Positions 1-9,800 of a DNA stretch of 48,036 nt are shown here, piece after piece. The DNA is from Deltaproteobacteria bacterium. GTDB lineage: Bacteria > Myxococcota > UBA727 > VGSZ01. The position numbers and the translations under genes are program-made. The notes beneath the pieces are model-generated. The model was given only the letters and a program-made list of their open reading frames with translations. It was not told where the DNA came from and ran no database searches. Each line of letters starts with the position of its first letter. The stretch's first letter is position 1. The DNA is taken from assembly GCA_016874845.1 (NCBI GenBank), contig VGSZ01000010.1, forward strand, positions 1 to 48,036, given 5' to 3'.

Positions 1-1392
1 GAAGCGCTGCGCCTCGGCGATGACGGCGGCCTCGACGTAGACGAGGTTGTCGAGCTCTTTGCAGGCGATGCACCACTCGGCGCCGAAGTCGATCATCACC
101 GGCTTGCAGTCGCGCCTGGCCTGCGCCACCGCGCGGTCGAACTCGACGAGCGCAGTGGGCTGCGCGCCGACCTTCAGCCAGGTGATCGCCGGCGCCGTCG
201 TCGCGGGGAGCCCCGTCGTCGACGAAGGCGCGACGGCGGCCTCGGCCGCTTGCGCCGGCGCGTTCGTCCAGGCGAGGAAGGCGACGAGCCCGGTGGTGGC
301 CAGCGCGACGCCGCCGCCCTTGCGTAGCTTCTCGACCGGGGACGTGTACTTGAAGCTCAGGTGCAGCGCGCCGAGCACGACGCCGACGATGATGAGCAGC
401 GGGCCGAGCAGCAGGCCGTGGGCACCAAGCGGCGCGAACAGCGACGCCACCGCCGGCAGTCCGATCTGCAGGTAGTACAGGCCGGCGCCGAGCATCAGCA
501 GGCCGAAGACGCTCTTGACCGTCTCCATCCAGCGGCCGGACTTCGGCAGGCGCGCGATGATCTGGGAGAACGTGCCCAGCACGAGGAACGGCAGGCCCAT
601 TCCCAGCGCATAGAAGAACATCAGGACTGCGCCCTTCAATACATCGTGTTCACGCGCAATCAGCGTGAGGATGAAAGACAACACCGGCCCGGTGCACGGC
701 GCCGCGATGATCCCGGCGACGAGGCCCATGACGAAGGCGCCCTTGAAGCCGCCGCCGCCGGCCTGCGACAGCCGCGTCTGCAACGCCGACGGCAGCACCA
801 GCTCGAAGGCGCCAAACATGCTCGCCGCCATCACGATGCAGAAGGCCGCGACGCCGATGGTGACCCACGGCGACTGCAGCGCCGACCCGGCGAGCATGCC
901 CGCCGACGCGAACGACACGCCGAGGGCCGTGTACAGGACGACCATCCCGGCGACGTAGGTCGCCGCGAGGAAGAAGCCCTTGCGCGGGCTGCCGGCCTGG
1001 CGCGCGCCGAGGATCGACAGCGTGATCGGGATGAGCGGATAGACGCATGGCGACAGCGCCGTCAGCAGACCACCGAGGAGCACGAGCAAGATCGCGAACG
1101 ACAGGTTCCCCGCCGACAGCGCCCCCCGCAGGCGCGCCTGCAGCGAGCCGTCGTCGGACGCGGCGGCGGTCGTCATCGCCGCGGGGACGTCGGTGCAGCC
1201 CGCCCGCGCGCTCGGCGACGTCACGGACGCTGCCGGGGGCGCCGGCGCCGCGCCTTCGACGCCAGCGACAGCGGCCGTCTCGCCGGCAACGACGGCTGGC
1301 GGAGGCGGGAGCGCGACGTCGGCCACGGCAGGCACGGCGAACGCAGCAAGGGCGAAGACGAAGACGAGCAGTGGAAGTCGAAGCAACGACAT
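1..1392 (-). CDS. dsbD: Thiol:disulfide interchange protein DsbD-like, 3'-truncated by window edge
   Basis: Reading the minus strand from the ATG at 1392 gives 464 codons open to the window edge, so the C-terminal end is missing. Residues 1-24 form a signal or membrane segment. Residues 25-95 are a low-complexity Ala/Pro-rich stretch instead of the usual immunoglobulin-like nDsbD domain. Residues 96-380 form the multi-pass CcdA/DsbD core, with its two redox cysteines in LSPCVYPLIPIT (C116) and APCTGPVLSF (C233). A thioredoxin-like domain follows, with the active site WCIACKEL (C441, C444). In this family electrons pass from cytoplasmic thioredoxin across the inner membrane to periplasmic disulfide or peroxide-reducing partners. 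The missing N-terminal domain suggests a ScsB/CcdA-like variant with a separate acceptor (inference). The gene is divergent from the MoxR operon, with a 104-bp gap. Confidence 0.93.
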   Translation of the reverse strand, partial: MSLLRLPLLVFVFALAAFAVPAVADVALPPPPAVVAGETAAVAGVEGAAPAPPAASVTSPSARAGCTDVPAAMTTAAASDDGSLQARLRGALSAGNLSFAILLVLLGGLLTALSPCVYPLIPITLSILGARQAGSPRKGFFLAATYVAGMVVLYTALGVSFASAGMLAGSALQSPWVTIGVAAFCIVMAASMFGAFELVLPSALQTRLSQAGGGGFKGAFVMGLVAGIIAAPCTGPVLSFILTLIAREHDVLKGAVLMFFYALGMGLPFLVLGTFSQIIARLPKSGRWMETVKSVFGLLMLGAGLYYLQIGLPAVASLFAPLGAHGLLLGPLLIIVGVVLGALHLSFKYTSPVEKLRKGGGVALATTGLVAFLAWTNAPAQAAEAAVAPSSTTGLPATTAPAITWLKVGAQPTALVEFDRAVAQARRDCKPVMIDFGAEWCIACKELDNLVYVEAAVIAEAQRF

Positions 1393-1496
1393 GGGCCTTC
1401 CAGGCGGGAGTCCGAGAGAGTGTTGCCGTTCGGGGCCACGACGCCAAGCGGCGATCAAGCGCGGTGAGCATGGCGTCGGTGGTGTAGCGTTTCCTC

Positions 1497-2483
1497 ATGC
1501 CCGACGCTCCCGCCTTCGCCGCCCTGCCCGCCGTGCCGCGCAGCACCGGCGAGGTCATCACCGACGCCGTCGACGCCCTGCGGCGCTCGTTCCTCGTCGT
1601 GTTCTCCTTCTGCGTCCCGTTCTGCGCCGTCGACCTGCTGTTGCGCGAGGTCACGCAGCACCTGTTGCTGCGGGTGTCGGCGCAGCTGGCCGACGCCGGA
1701 TCGCCGGATTGGGCCCTGCTGTCGACCGTCGCGTCGAGCTTCCTCGCCGCCGTCGGCGCCGGGCTCGGCTCGTTCGTCGTGCAGCAGCTGCTGTCGACAG
1801 GGGTGATTGGCGTGGGCGAGCGGCTGGCCGCCGGACAGCCGGTGAGCGTCGGCGACGCCCTGCGACGGGCCGTGGACCGCGGCGCCACGGTGGTGCTGAC
1901 CGGCGTGCTCTTCCTGCTCGGCGCCCTGTTCGTCCCGGCGATCACCGCGGCGGTCCCGATCGGCGCCGGCGTCGTCGTCGCCGTCGCCGCCGAGCAGCCG
2001 CTGCTGGTGCTGCCCGCGGCGGTCCTCGGCGCGCTGCTGGCGCTCGCCGGCGTGATCGTCGTGACGCTGCGCTGGTCGCTGTACGCCGCCGTCGCCGTCA
2101 CCGAGGGTCGCTCTGGGTTCGCGGCCCTTCGTCGCTCGGCGGCGCTGACGGCGCCGCGCGGGCTCCCGTTCAGCGAGACGCCGCGGTTCCGTCTGAGCGT
2201 GCTGTTCTTGATTGGCCTCGCTCTCGCAAGCACGTTGCAGAGCCTCTTTCTCGTCCCCCGTCTCGCGATCGCCGCGGTCACCGGCTGGTCCTTCGCCGAC
2301 GGCGCGCTGCCGGGGCTCGCGGCGCTGCCGGTGTGGTTCATGGTGCCTTTGGGCCTGCTCGAGGTGGCCACCAACGCCGCCGTGCTGCCCTTCTCGGCGT
2401 TCCTGCTGTGCTTCTTCGCCCTGGACCTGCGCGTGCGCTTCGAGGGCTACGACCTCGGTCGGACGCTGTCGCCGGCCCCGTAA
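1497..2483 (+). CDS. Multi-pass inner-membrane protein of unknown function
   Basis: This 328-residue protein starts at ATG 1497. After a short soluble start (about 25 residues) it has around six hydrophobic segments rich in Ala/Val/Leu, for example near residues 32-50, 80-100, 128-160, 165-190, 232-255 and 280-310. Glycine/alanine-rich helices and a conserved-looking RSGFAALRRSAALT segment resemble the membrane proteins annotated as YIP1 or glycerophosphodiester-phosphodiesterase membrane domains, but I cannot assign a family. It is the first gene of a run leading to DUF4129, DUF4350, MoxR and DUF58, with only 14 bp to the next gene, so it is probably an accessory membrane member of that operon. 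Confidence 0.8.
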   Translation: MPDAPAFAALPAVPRSTGEVITDAVDALRRSFLVVFSFCVPFCAVDLLLREVTQHLLLRVSAQLADAGSPDWALLSTVASSFLAAVGAGLGSFVVQQLLSTGVIGVGERLAAGQPVSVGDALRRAVDRGATVVLTGVLFLLGALFVPAITAAVPIGAGVVVAVAAEQPLLVLPAAVLGALLALAGVIVVTLRWSLYAAVAVTEGRSGFAALRRSAALTAPRGLPFSETPRFRLSVLFLIGLALASTLQSLFLVPRLAIAAVTGWSFADGALPGLAALPVWFMVPLGLLEVATNAAVLPFSAFLLCFFALDLRVRFEGYDLGRTLSPAP

Positions 2484-2497
2484 CCTGACTCGACGCC

Positions 2498-3397
2498 GTG
2501 ACCGGCCCCGCGCTCATCCTGACGCTGCACCTCGTGGCGACGCCGCCGGAGTGGTGCGGCGGCGCGCTGGCCCACCTGGCCGCGTTCGACGGCAGCGACG
2601 TCCCCCGCGATCCGGGCCACGGCGGTGCGCTCGAGGCGCTGCTGGCTGCGCTGCCACCGGCCGTCGCACAGCGCGCGCGCGATGATCAAGGCCGCGACGG
2701 ACGACGCGGCGCCGCCTTCGACGCGGCGCGGACGGCGGTGCACTTCGCGTGCGCAGCGTCCGGCGTCGCCGATGCCCGCGCCGACATCCGTCGGCTCCTC
2801 GCCGACCCCCGGTTCGCCGGCGTCCGCGCCGACGAAGACGCGCTCGACCGCCTGCTCGACCGCCTGTGGCGCTTCCTCGAAGAGCTGCTCGAGAGCGAGG
2901 TGATGCAGTCCTTCGCCCACAACACCCGGACGCTCTACCTCGCTGCGTTGGCGACGGTGGCAGCTGTCGTCGGCGTGCGGCTGGCGCGTCGCCAGCGGCG
3001 CGCCGGCTCTTCGGCGGGGCGCGTCGACGTCGTGCGCGTCGAACGCGAGCGCGCACGCGCGTTCGACAGCTGGCGCACCGAGGCGCTGCAGACGCTCGAG
3101 GTCGATCCGCGCCGGGCCGCGCTGCTGCTGCGCGCAGCGCTGCTCGCTCGCGTGGGCGAGGTCGACGCCGAGGCCGTCCGTCCATCACGGACATCATCCG
3201 AGATCCTCGCGCGCCTGCGCCCGCGCGTCGCCCCGGCCGTGGCCCCCGCCATCGCCACGGCGCTCGCGCTCTTCGACGCGCTCTTCTACGGGGGCGACGT
3301 CGACGGCGCGGCTACCCGCCGTCTGCTGGCCGCCGTCGACGACGCCGTCACGCGGATCGACGGCGCCGCCCGTCCATCGATCGACGGCGCGGCATGA
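2498..3397 (+). CDS. DUF4129-like membrane protein of MoxR operon
   Basis: The 299-residue protein starts at GTG 2498. It has an N-terminal soluble part (residues about 1-135), one transmembrane segment near 146-163 (LYLAALATVAAVVGVRLARR), and a C-terminal helical region (residues 185-285) with the pattern typical of DUF4129 (R...L...A...L...G). DUF4129 proteins lie next to MoxR/DUF58 genes and often at the C-terminus of transglutaminase-like membrane proteins; their biochemical role is not established. The stop overlaps the start of the next gene (ATGA at 3394-3397), implying translational coupling. A direct repeat (cgtccatc) near 3371 and 3180 is incidental. The family assignment rests on context and general pattern. 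Confidence 0.75.
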   Translation: MTGPALILTLHLVATPPEWCGGALAHLAAFDGSDVPRDPGHGGALEALLAALPPAVAQRARDDQGRDGRRGAAFDAARTAVHFACAASGVADARADIRRLLADPRFAGVRADEDALDRLLDRLWRFLEELLESEVMQSFAHNTRTLYLAALATVAAVVGVRLARRQRRAGSSAGRVDVVRVERERARAFDSWRTEALQTLEVDPRRAALLLRAALLARVGEVDAEAVRPSRTSSEILARLRPRVAPAVAPAIATALALFDALFYGGDVDGAATRRLLAAVDDAVTRIDGAARPSIDGAA

Positions 3398-4409
3398 GCA
3401 CGCCGGTCATCCCCGCCGCCGCCCCCCTCGGGCGCGCGCTGCTCGTCGCGGCGCTCGTCATCGTCGTCGGCGGCGTCGCGCTGCGCGGCGCCGGCGCCGC
3501 CGGGCGCGGCGACCCCACCGCCAGCATCGACAACGGCGCCCCGCGCGGCCTGCTCGCCGCGCGCCTGCTCCTCGAGCACGACGGCGTCGCGGTCCGCGCC
3601 GCGCGCGTCCTCGGCCCCCTCGCGAGCGCCACCGCCAGCCTCGCCGGCGGCAGCGCCGCGCTGCTCGTGCTCGTACCGCCGCCGGAGCAGGACGGCCTGG
3701 CCCCCGACGAGGTCGACGAGCTCCTCACGCTGGCCGGCGGCGGCGCCCGCCTCGTCGTACTGTGCGACGGCGAGCGCCGCCGCACGAAGCGGCTCAAGCC
3801 TCTCCTGGCGCGCGTGGGCGTCGACTGTGTCATCGACGACGACGCCGCCACCGTGACGACGGCGCTGCCGCTGGTGCCCGGCCTGCCCGTCGGCGTCCGC
3901 CTGCGTGACCGCGCGCGCCTCGCGCTGACCGATGAGCCTGGGCTCGTGCCCCTCGCCGCCGTCGACGGAGTCCCCGTGGTCGTCACGCGCGCCCTCGGTC
4001 GCGGCGACGTCGTCGTCCTCGCGAGCGCGAGCAGCCTCGCCAACGACGGCCTCGCCGACGGCGACGGTGCGTCGTGGTTGCGCTGGCTGGCGCAGGGTCG
4101 CGCGGTGCTGGTGGACGAGCGGCACCACACCGGCCGGGGCCGCGCCCTCGCCCGGCGGGCGCTGCTCGAGGGCCCCGGCCCGGTGGCCGCGCTCGTCGCC
4201 GCCGTGCTGCTCGTGCTCGGCTCGCTGCTGGCGCTGGCCCCGCGCGCCGGCGATCCGCCCGACGACGATGACGTGCTGCCGGTCCCCACCACGAAGACGC
4301 GGGTACGCGGGCTCGCCGCCGTGCTGGCGCGCGCGCGGCGCGACGGGCGCCCGGCGGCCCGCGCCCCCTCCACCCACGCCCCGCCGCCCCCTTCGCGCCG
4401 AGGACACCG

Positions 4410-4413
<4 letters not shown>
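3394..4413 (+). CDS. DUF4350-like membrane-anchored protein
   Basis: 339 residues, ATG at 3394 overlapping the previous stop. An N-terminal membrane anchor (residues 12-33) is followed by a periplasmic or cytoplasmic alpha/beta domain resembling DUF4350/GATase-like folds: [20 protein letters not shown], then LLVLVPP, a central [10 protein letters not shown] strand and a later [19 protein letters not shown] strand. A second membrane helix lies near residues 266-285, before a disordered Pro/Arg/Ala-rich tail of about 50 residues. DUF4350 proteins sit between DUF4129 and MoxR in many bacteria and are thought to be part of a membrane complex handled by the MoxR ATPase. The stop overlaps the moxR start (ATGA at 4410-4413). 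Confidence 0.8.
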
Positions 4414-5402
<989 letters not shown>

Positions 5403-5409
5403 CCAGCGC

Positions 5410-6768
5410 ATGATCGAGCCTACCGAACGCACGCTGTGGCTGCTCGCCGGCATCGGCGTCGTCGGGGCGCTGGGTGTCGCCGCGCCGGCGGTGGGGCTGG
5501 CGGCGCCGTTCGCCCTCGCCGGGCTGTCGGTCTTCTTCGTGGTCGACGTCGTCCTCGCCCGGACGCCGCGGCTCGTCGACGTCCGGCGACGGCTGCCCGA
5601 GCGCTGCACCGAGGGCCGCCCCGCCGAGGTCAGCCTGGTCGTCTCCGCGCCGCGACGGGTGGACCTCCTTGTGACCGACACGCTGCCCGGCGCGTCGGAG
5701 CCGTGGTTCGGGGGCCGGGTCGTCGTCGACGCCGGCGACGACGCCGCGCTGTACGCCACACGGACCTTTCCGCGGCGCGGGCGACACGCCGCCGGGCGGA
5801 TCGCGGTGCGGACCCACGGCCCGCTTGGCCTGGCTCGACGCCGTGAGCGCCGCGTCGTCGACGACGTAGTCGACGTCACGGTGGATCTCGCCTCGGTCGT
5901 CGCGCGCGCCGAGCGGCTGGTGCGCGGCGCCGACAGCGAGGGTGCGCGCCGCAAGCGCGCCGTCGAGCGCGGGCGCGAGCTGGACTCGCTGCGCGAGTAC
6001 CGTCGCGGTGACGACGTCCGGCTCGTGGACTGGAAGGCGACGGCCCGGCGCGGCGGCCTCGTCGTCAAGGAGCTGGTGCCCGAGACCCGGCAGGACATCG
6101 TGATCGTGCTCGACGCCGGGCGGCAGCTGTGCGGCCGTCAGGAGCCCGACCCGGGCGGCAGCCACGGCAATGGCGTCGCGGAGGGCGACGGCGAGGGGAT
6201 CGACCGCTTCGTCCTCGCCGAGCAGGCCGCGCTCGTGCTTGCCGCGGCCGCGCTGCACAAGGGCGACCGCGCGGGCTTGCTGGCGCTGGCCGACGACGTG
6301 CTCGCCTTCGTGCCACCCCTCGAAGGCCGCGCGCAGCTGAAGCGCATCGCCGACGCCACCGCCGGACTGCAGGCCGTCGCCGTCGAGCCCGCGTACCAGC
6401 AGCTGCCGGCCTTCCTCGGCGCGCGCCTGAAGCGGCGTGGGATGGTGTGCGTGGTCACTGACGTCGTCGACGAGGCCGCCGCGCGCGCGCTGGCGCAGGG
6501 TCTGGCTGGCCTGCGCGGCCGCCATATCGTCGTCGTCGTGGCGCTGGCCGATCCGGCGCTGCCGCGGCTGGCCCATGGCGCGCCCGACCCTGCCGATCCC
6601 CTCGGCGCGCTCGTGCCGGAGGCCGCCGAGCGCCTGCTCGGACACCGTCGGCGGGCCCTGGCGGCGCTCGAGGCGGTCGGAGCCGTCGTCGTCGATGCCC
6701 CCGGCGCCCGAGCCGCCGCCGCCGCCGTCGACGCCTATCTGGCGCTGAAGGCCCAGGGGCGCCTGTAG
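5410..6768 (+). CDS. DUF58 domain protein (VWA-like), MoxR partner
   Basis: 452 residues, ATG 5410. Two hydrophobic helices at residues 10-45 anchor it in the inner membrane. A beta-rich middle part follows, then the DUF58 hallmark at about 195-230: [20 protein letters not shown] followed by [19 protein letters not shown]-like fold comes next, beginning [11 protein letters not shown] (about 233) with a MIDAS-like DxG.. motif in place of the canonical DxSxS. DUF58 proteins pair with MoxR ATPases throughout bacteria; roles in envelope stress or complex assembly are reported for several. It closes the operon that starts at 1497. No obvious terminator was seen immediately after the stop. Confidence 0.93.
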   Translation: MIEPTERTLWLLAGIGVVGALGVAAPAVGLAAPFALAGLSVFFVVDVVLARTPRLVDVRRRLPERCTEGRPAEVSLVVSAPRRVDLLVTDTLPGASEPWFGGRVVVDAGDDAALYATRTFPRRGRHAAGRIAVRTHGPLGLARRRERRVVDDVVDVTVDLASVVARAERLVRGADSEGARRKRAVERGRELDSLREYRRGDDVRLVDWKATARRGGLVVKELVPETRQDIVIVLDAGRQLCGRQEPDPGGSHGNGVAEGDGEGIDRFVLAEQAALVLAAAALHKGDRAGLLALADDVLAFVPPLEGRAQLKRIADATAGLQAVAVEPAYQQLPAFLGARLKRRGMVCVVTDVVDEAAARALAQGLAGLRGRHIVVVVALADPALPRLAHGAPDPADPLGALVPEAAERLLGHRRRALAALEAVGAVVVDAPGARAAAAAVDAYLALKAQGRL

Positions 6769-6915
6769 CCGCGCCTCGCGGTCCCCGGTGGTCTGCTGGG
6801 GTCCTGTGAGGTCGCTCCCGCCGGCCCGGCGACGGCGACCTGACGGCGTCTCGCAACTTGCGCGCCGGGTGGCGGCGGGGCAGAAACTTTCCGAACCCGT
6901 TCACAGGAGAACTCC

Positions 6916-7380
6916 ATGAAGAAGATGTCCCGCCTGCTCGCCGTCGCCGCCGTCTCGACCCTTGCCGCCCTCACCGCCGCCGCCGACTGCCTCGGTGGTG
7001 GTGGCGAGATCCTCGAGTGCGTCACCGCGAACGATTGCTCCGACGAAGCCGTGAACACCGCGTGCGACACGTCCTCCGACCCTGGCCTCTGTGTCGAGCC
7101 GACCTGCGCCGAGACCGTCGACTGCCAGCTGTCCGACACGTCGACCGACTCGCCGATCGTCGCCTCGGGGGGTGACGGCTGCGACGACGGCGAGGTCGAG
7201 TTCGAGGGCTTCGTCGCCGACGAGACCTTCTGCGGCGTCTCGCCGGAGCCCGGCGTGTTCGAGTGCTCGGAGATCGACGCCATCGAGGCCGATGCCACCG
7301 GCGCCGACGGCAGCGCCGTCACCGTGTGCGTCATCGAAAGCTCGGACTGCATCGAGGGCGTGTGCGGCGCCGCCGAGTGA
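6916..7380 (+). CDS. Small secreted acidic Cys-rich protein
   Basis: 154 residues, ATG 6916, with a strong ribosome-binding site (AGGAG at 6905-6909). Residues 1-24 are a signal peptide (MKKMSRLLAVAAVSTLAALT). The first Cys comes right after AAD, a poor lipobox, so cleavage by signal peptidase I is as likely as lipidation. The mature part is strongly acidic (Asp/Glu-rich) and has about 14 cysteines, in patterns such as CVTANDCSD and CVEPTCAETVDC like the Cys-rich lipoproteins elsewhere in this window. It is monocistronic, between the MoxR operon and a strong terminator. I do not recognise a family. It is probably disulfide-bonded and exported. Confidence 0.8.
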   Translation: MKKMSRLLAVAAVSTLAALTAAADCLGGGGEILECVTANDCSDEAVNTACDTSSDPGLCVEPTCAETVDCQLSDTSTDSPIVASGGDGCDDGEVEFEGFVADETFCGVSPEPGVFECSEIDAIEADATGADGSAVTVCVIESSDCIEGVCGAAE

Positions 7381-7407
7381 GCCTGCGTCGTCCCCACTGA
7401 GGACGAC

Positions 7408-7437
7408 GACGAAGGGCCCCGCGAGGGGCCCTTCGTC
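7408..7437 (+). terminator. Strong hairpin terminator after the Cys-rich gene
   Basis: A perfect 13-bp stem (7408-7420 with 7425-7437; GACGAAGGGCCCC arm) closes on a GCGA tetraloop of the stable GNRA type, 28 bp after the stop codon. Only a short TTG follows, so the U-tract is weak, as is common in GC-rich genomes. Confidence 0.75.
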
Positions 7438-7487
7438 TTGACGGTCCGGCGCTCGGCGCCGGCCTCCCGTGCGCCCGCAGGAGCTCA

Positions 7488-7643
7488 CAGGCTGTGGTGA
7501 AAACGCCGGCGGCGTTTGACCCCAGCCTGCTCTCCCTCTGGCAGGTCTGTTCCAGACCCGCCCCCCGTCGAGCAAAGCTCGACGGGGCCCGCAAGACGCA
7601 GCCCTCGCCGAAAGCGGCCTTCGGCCATCTTCACCGCAGGCTG
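7488..7643. repeat. Hairpin-rich MITE/REP-like intergenic element
   Basis: This 156-bp stretch is bounded by imperfect inverted repeats: 7488-7501 (CAGGCTGTGGTGAA) and 7630-7643, whose complement reads CAGCCTGCGGTGAA (12 of 14 match). Inside lie four hairpins, each with a three-base loop: AAACGCC at 7501-7507 with 7511-7517; GGTCTG at 7544-7549 with 7553-7558; an 11-bp stem CCCCGTCGAGC at 7563-7573 with 7577-7587; and GGCC at 7616-7619 with 7623-7626. It ends immediately next to the stop codon of the minus-strand gene at 7644. The layout resembles REP/BIME or non-autonomous miniature elements; no transposase is nearby. It may also act as a bidirectional terminator for the minus-strand gene. 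Confidence 0.6.
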
Positions 7644-9440
7644 CTAAGCGCCCTCGCCGACGAAGACGCCGACGAGGCTGGCGTCCTGGCGGATCCAGCC
7701 CGGCGTACCGGGCATGCCGGTGAACAGGTCGCCGCGACCGCCGACGTACAGGTCGAACAACGGCAGGCGGTAGCGCACCTCGCCAGAGAACAGGACATCG
7801 GGCTGCAGCAGGCCGGCCTCGCCGCGCACCCGCCACTTCACCCGCTCGTCGAACAGCAGGCCGCCCAGCGCGCCGCCGACGGCGAGGCGATGGACACGCC
7901 GGGTGGGCCCGACGCTCTCGTTCGTCGACCGCGGCTCTTGCAGCAGGGGCTCGACACCCCACAGGCGGGCGCCGGTGGGCACGCCGTCCCAGGCGACGTC
8001 GAAGAGCTCGAGGCTGCCGTCGATGGCGGGGCCGAGCTGGCCCTCGACCGCGAGCGCGGCCTGCCACAGGTCCAGCGGCAGCGAACGCAGGCCGCCCTGG
8101 TCGACGATCAGGGCGGTCTTGCCACCCTGCCCGGCGAGGCGCGGCCACAGCACCGCCTCGGCGCGGACGACGACGAGCCCGAGCCCCCACGACGCATCCA
8201 CGCCGAACGTCGTCGTCCGCGCGTAGGAGAGCGCCCCGCGACCGCCGACGCAGGACAGCGCCACCTCGCCGGGGCACGGCGACGGCGGCGGCGTCGGGGC
8301 GAAGCCGGCGATCACCATCGCCTCGCCGGCGAGCGCCTGCGCGACGGCGGGCGACAACGAAAGCGTCGGCGTCTCGTCGAACTGCCAGGCGACGCTGCCG
8401 GTGATGTCCACGTCGCCGACGCGACGCCACGCGCGCGCGGCGAGGGTGGCCGCCCCGAGCACGGCCTTGCCCCGCAGCCGGCTGGTGTCGTCGTCGCCGA
8501 GCAGGCCGTGGGCGGCGCCCGGCGCCCGCACCAGCGCCGTCTGGTAGCGCCCCAGGCGCAGCCCGCCCTGGTTGATGGCGGCCAGCGAGCCCTCGGTCGG
8601 GTCGTAGGAGACGAACGCGACGCCCTCGACGCCGAGCTCGCCGAGCGCGCCCTTCACCTGGGCGCCGAGCTGCGGTTGGCGCTGCCGGGCGGCGTCGGGA
8701 AACGGCGGCCCGCGGCGCAGATCGGGGGGCTGCAGGCGGTCACCAAACGCCGTCCCCAGCGTCCGGCCCCACGGCACCACCATGCGGCCGAGGTTGACGG
8801 TGGCGCGATCGACGTTGATGCGCGCGTACAGCTCGTAGAGGTCGGCGTAGATCCACGCCCGCCCCGTCGGCGTGGCGTCGACGCCCGCCCTCGCCAGCGC
8901 CGTGCCGTAGAACCGCAGGTTCGGCTGGGGCAACAGCCAGCTCTCGAGCGCGACGCCGCCCTGCAGGCGCCACGGGCCGTCTTCCGGGTCGGTCAGCTGC
9001 ACTGCGGCGAAGACGTCGCTGTCGGTGGCGACGTGCCAGGTCTCCCAGAGACGGCCGAGCGGGCCCGTCACCGTCGGCGCCACCGGCAACGGCGCGGCGC
9101 TGTCGTCGACGATCACGATGGGCTCGTCGTCGTCGTCGCCGGCGGGGCCCGCCGTCGACCTGCTGTCGCTGTCGGCCTCGTCGGCGGCGGCCGTGCCGAA
9201 GCGGACGACGCCGTCGGCTCCCACCGGCGCGGCCTCGTCGACGATGATCAGCGCGTCGTCGTCATCGGCGGCCTGCGCGCCGACCGCCGCGCCGAGCCAC
9301 GTCACACCGGCGAAGGCCCAGGCGGCCGCGGTCCCTCGCCAGCGAGCCGGTTGGATCGCCCAAGTGACAGAGGCCCCGACGCTGCCGGCTTTCCCACCGC
9401 CGATGGCGGTGCGGGAAGACGGACACGCGTTCGAGGCCAC
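7644..9440 (-). CDS. Outer-membrane beta-barrel protein, porin/DUF1302-like
   Basis: About 598 residues from a GTG at 9440; GTG at 9446 is equally possible and the true start is uncertain. A positively charged stretch and hydrophobic run (ARWRGTAAAWAFAGVTWLG) ending in AQA is a plausible export signal, though it begins about 30 residues in, so a later non-canonical start may be used. The mature N-terminus has two copies of an acidic motif, DDDDALIIVDEAAP and DDDDEPIVIVDDSAAP. The rest has alternating aromatic/polar beta-strand patterns, including a VNLGRMVVPWGR...D.LQPPDLRR segment reminiscent of DUF1302-like barrels. The last strands end SLVGVFVGEGA rather than in an aromatic residue. It lies 29 bp downstream of rpsU on the same strand. 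The function is inferred only as an outer-membrane protein. Confidence 0.72.
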   Translation of the reverse strand: MASNACPSSRTAIGGGKAGSVGASVTWAIQPARWRGTAAAWAFAGVTWLGAAVGAQAADDDDALIIVDEAAPVGADGVVRFGTAAADEADSDSRSTAGPAGDDDDEPIVIVDDSAAPLPVAPTVTGPLGRLWETWHVATDSDVFAAVQLTDPEDGPWRLQGGVALESWLLPQPNLRFYGTALARAGVDATPTGRAWIYADLYELYARINVDRATVNLGRMVVPWGRTLGTAFGDRLQPPDLRRGPPFPDAARQRQPQLGAQVKGALGELGVEGVAFVSYDPTEGSLAAINQGGLRLGRYQTALVRAPGAAHGLLGDDDTSRLRGKAVLGAATLAARAWRRVGDVDITGSVAWQFDETPTLSLSPAVAQALAGEAMVIAGFAPTPPPSPCPGEVALSCVGGRGALSYARTTTFGVDASWGLGLVVVRAEAVLWPRLAGQGGKTALIVDQGGLRSLPLDLWQAALAVEGQLGPAIDGSLELFDVAWDGVPTGARLWGVEPLLQEPRSTNESVGPTRRVHRLAVGGALGGLLFDERVKWRVRGEAGLLQPDVLFSGEVRYRLPLFDLYVGGRGDLFTGMPGTPGWIRQDASLVGVFVGEGA

Positions 9441-9469
9441 GGCCACGTCGACGCGAGGACTGAGGGGGC

Positions 9470-9679
9470 TCAGACCCCGGTGTTCAGCAGCAGGCGCTTC
9501 TCGCGCTTGCGGGCGCGCGCTTCGGCGGCGCGGGCCTTCAGCTTCGCCTTGACCGACGGCTTCAGGTAGTGCTCGCGCTTGCGAACTTCCTTCAGGATGC
9601 CGGCCTGCTCGACCTTGCGCTTGAAGCGCTTGATCGCGCGGTCCGCGGTTTCGCCTTCGCGAACGGTCACCTTCGTCAC
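9470..9679 (-). CDS. rpsU: 30S ribosomal protein bS21
   Basis: 69 residues from GTG 9679, with a good ribosome-binding site (AAGGAG on the minus strand about 8 bases upstream). The sequence is typical of bS21: VREGETADRAIKRFKRKVEQ near the start, then KREHYLKPSVKAKLKARAAE and a basic tail. It sits on the 30S platform near the anti-Shine-Dalgarno region and helps translation initiation. The length matches the family (about 60-75). The usual neighbours (dnaG, rpoD) are absent; here it precedes an outer-membrane protein gene. Confidence 0.97.
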   Translation of the reverse strand: MTKVTVREGETADRAIKRFKRKVEQAGILKEVRKREHYLKPSVKAKLKARAAEARARKREKRLLLNTGV

Positions 9680-9800
9680 CGGGTACTCCTTCTACGATCC
9701 CGGAGTGTGCGGGATCCATGGTGAGGCTCAGCGCAGTAGTGCCCGCGCAGCGGGGTGTCAACGACGGCCGGCGTCGCCGCCGCCGGCCTTCAGCCCATCT

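Noticed and set aside
650-2374. Long open frames on the strand opposite to the MoxR-region membrane gene and DsbD
   Set aside because: High-GC DNA gives long chance open frames; these have Arg/Ala-rich, motif-free translations and lie over clear genes.
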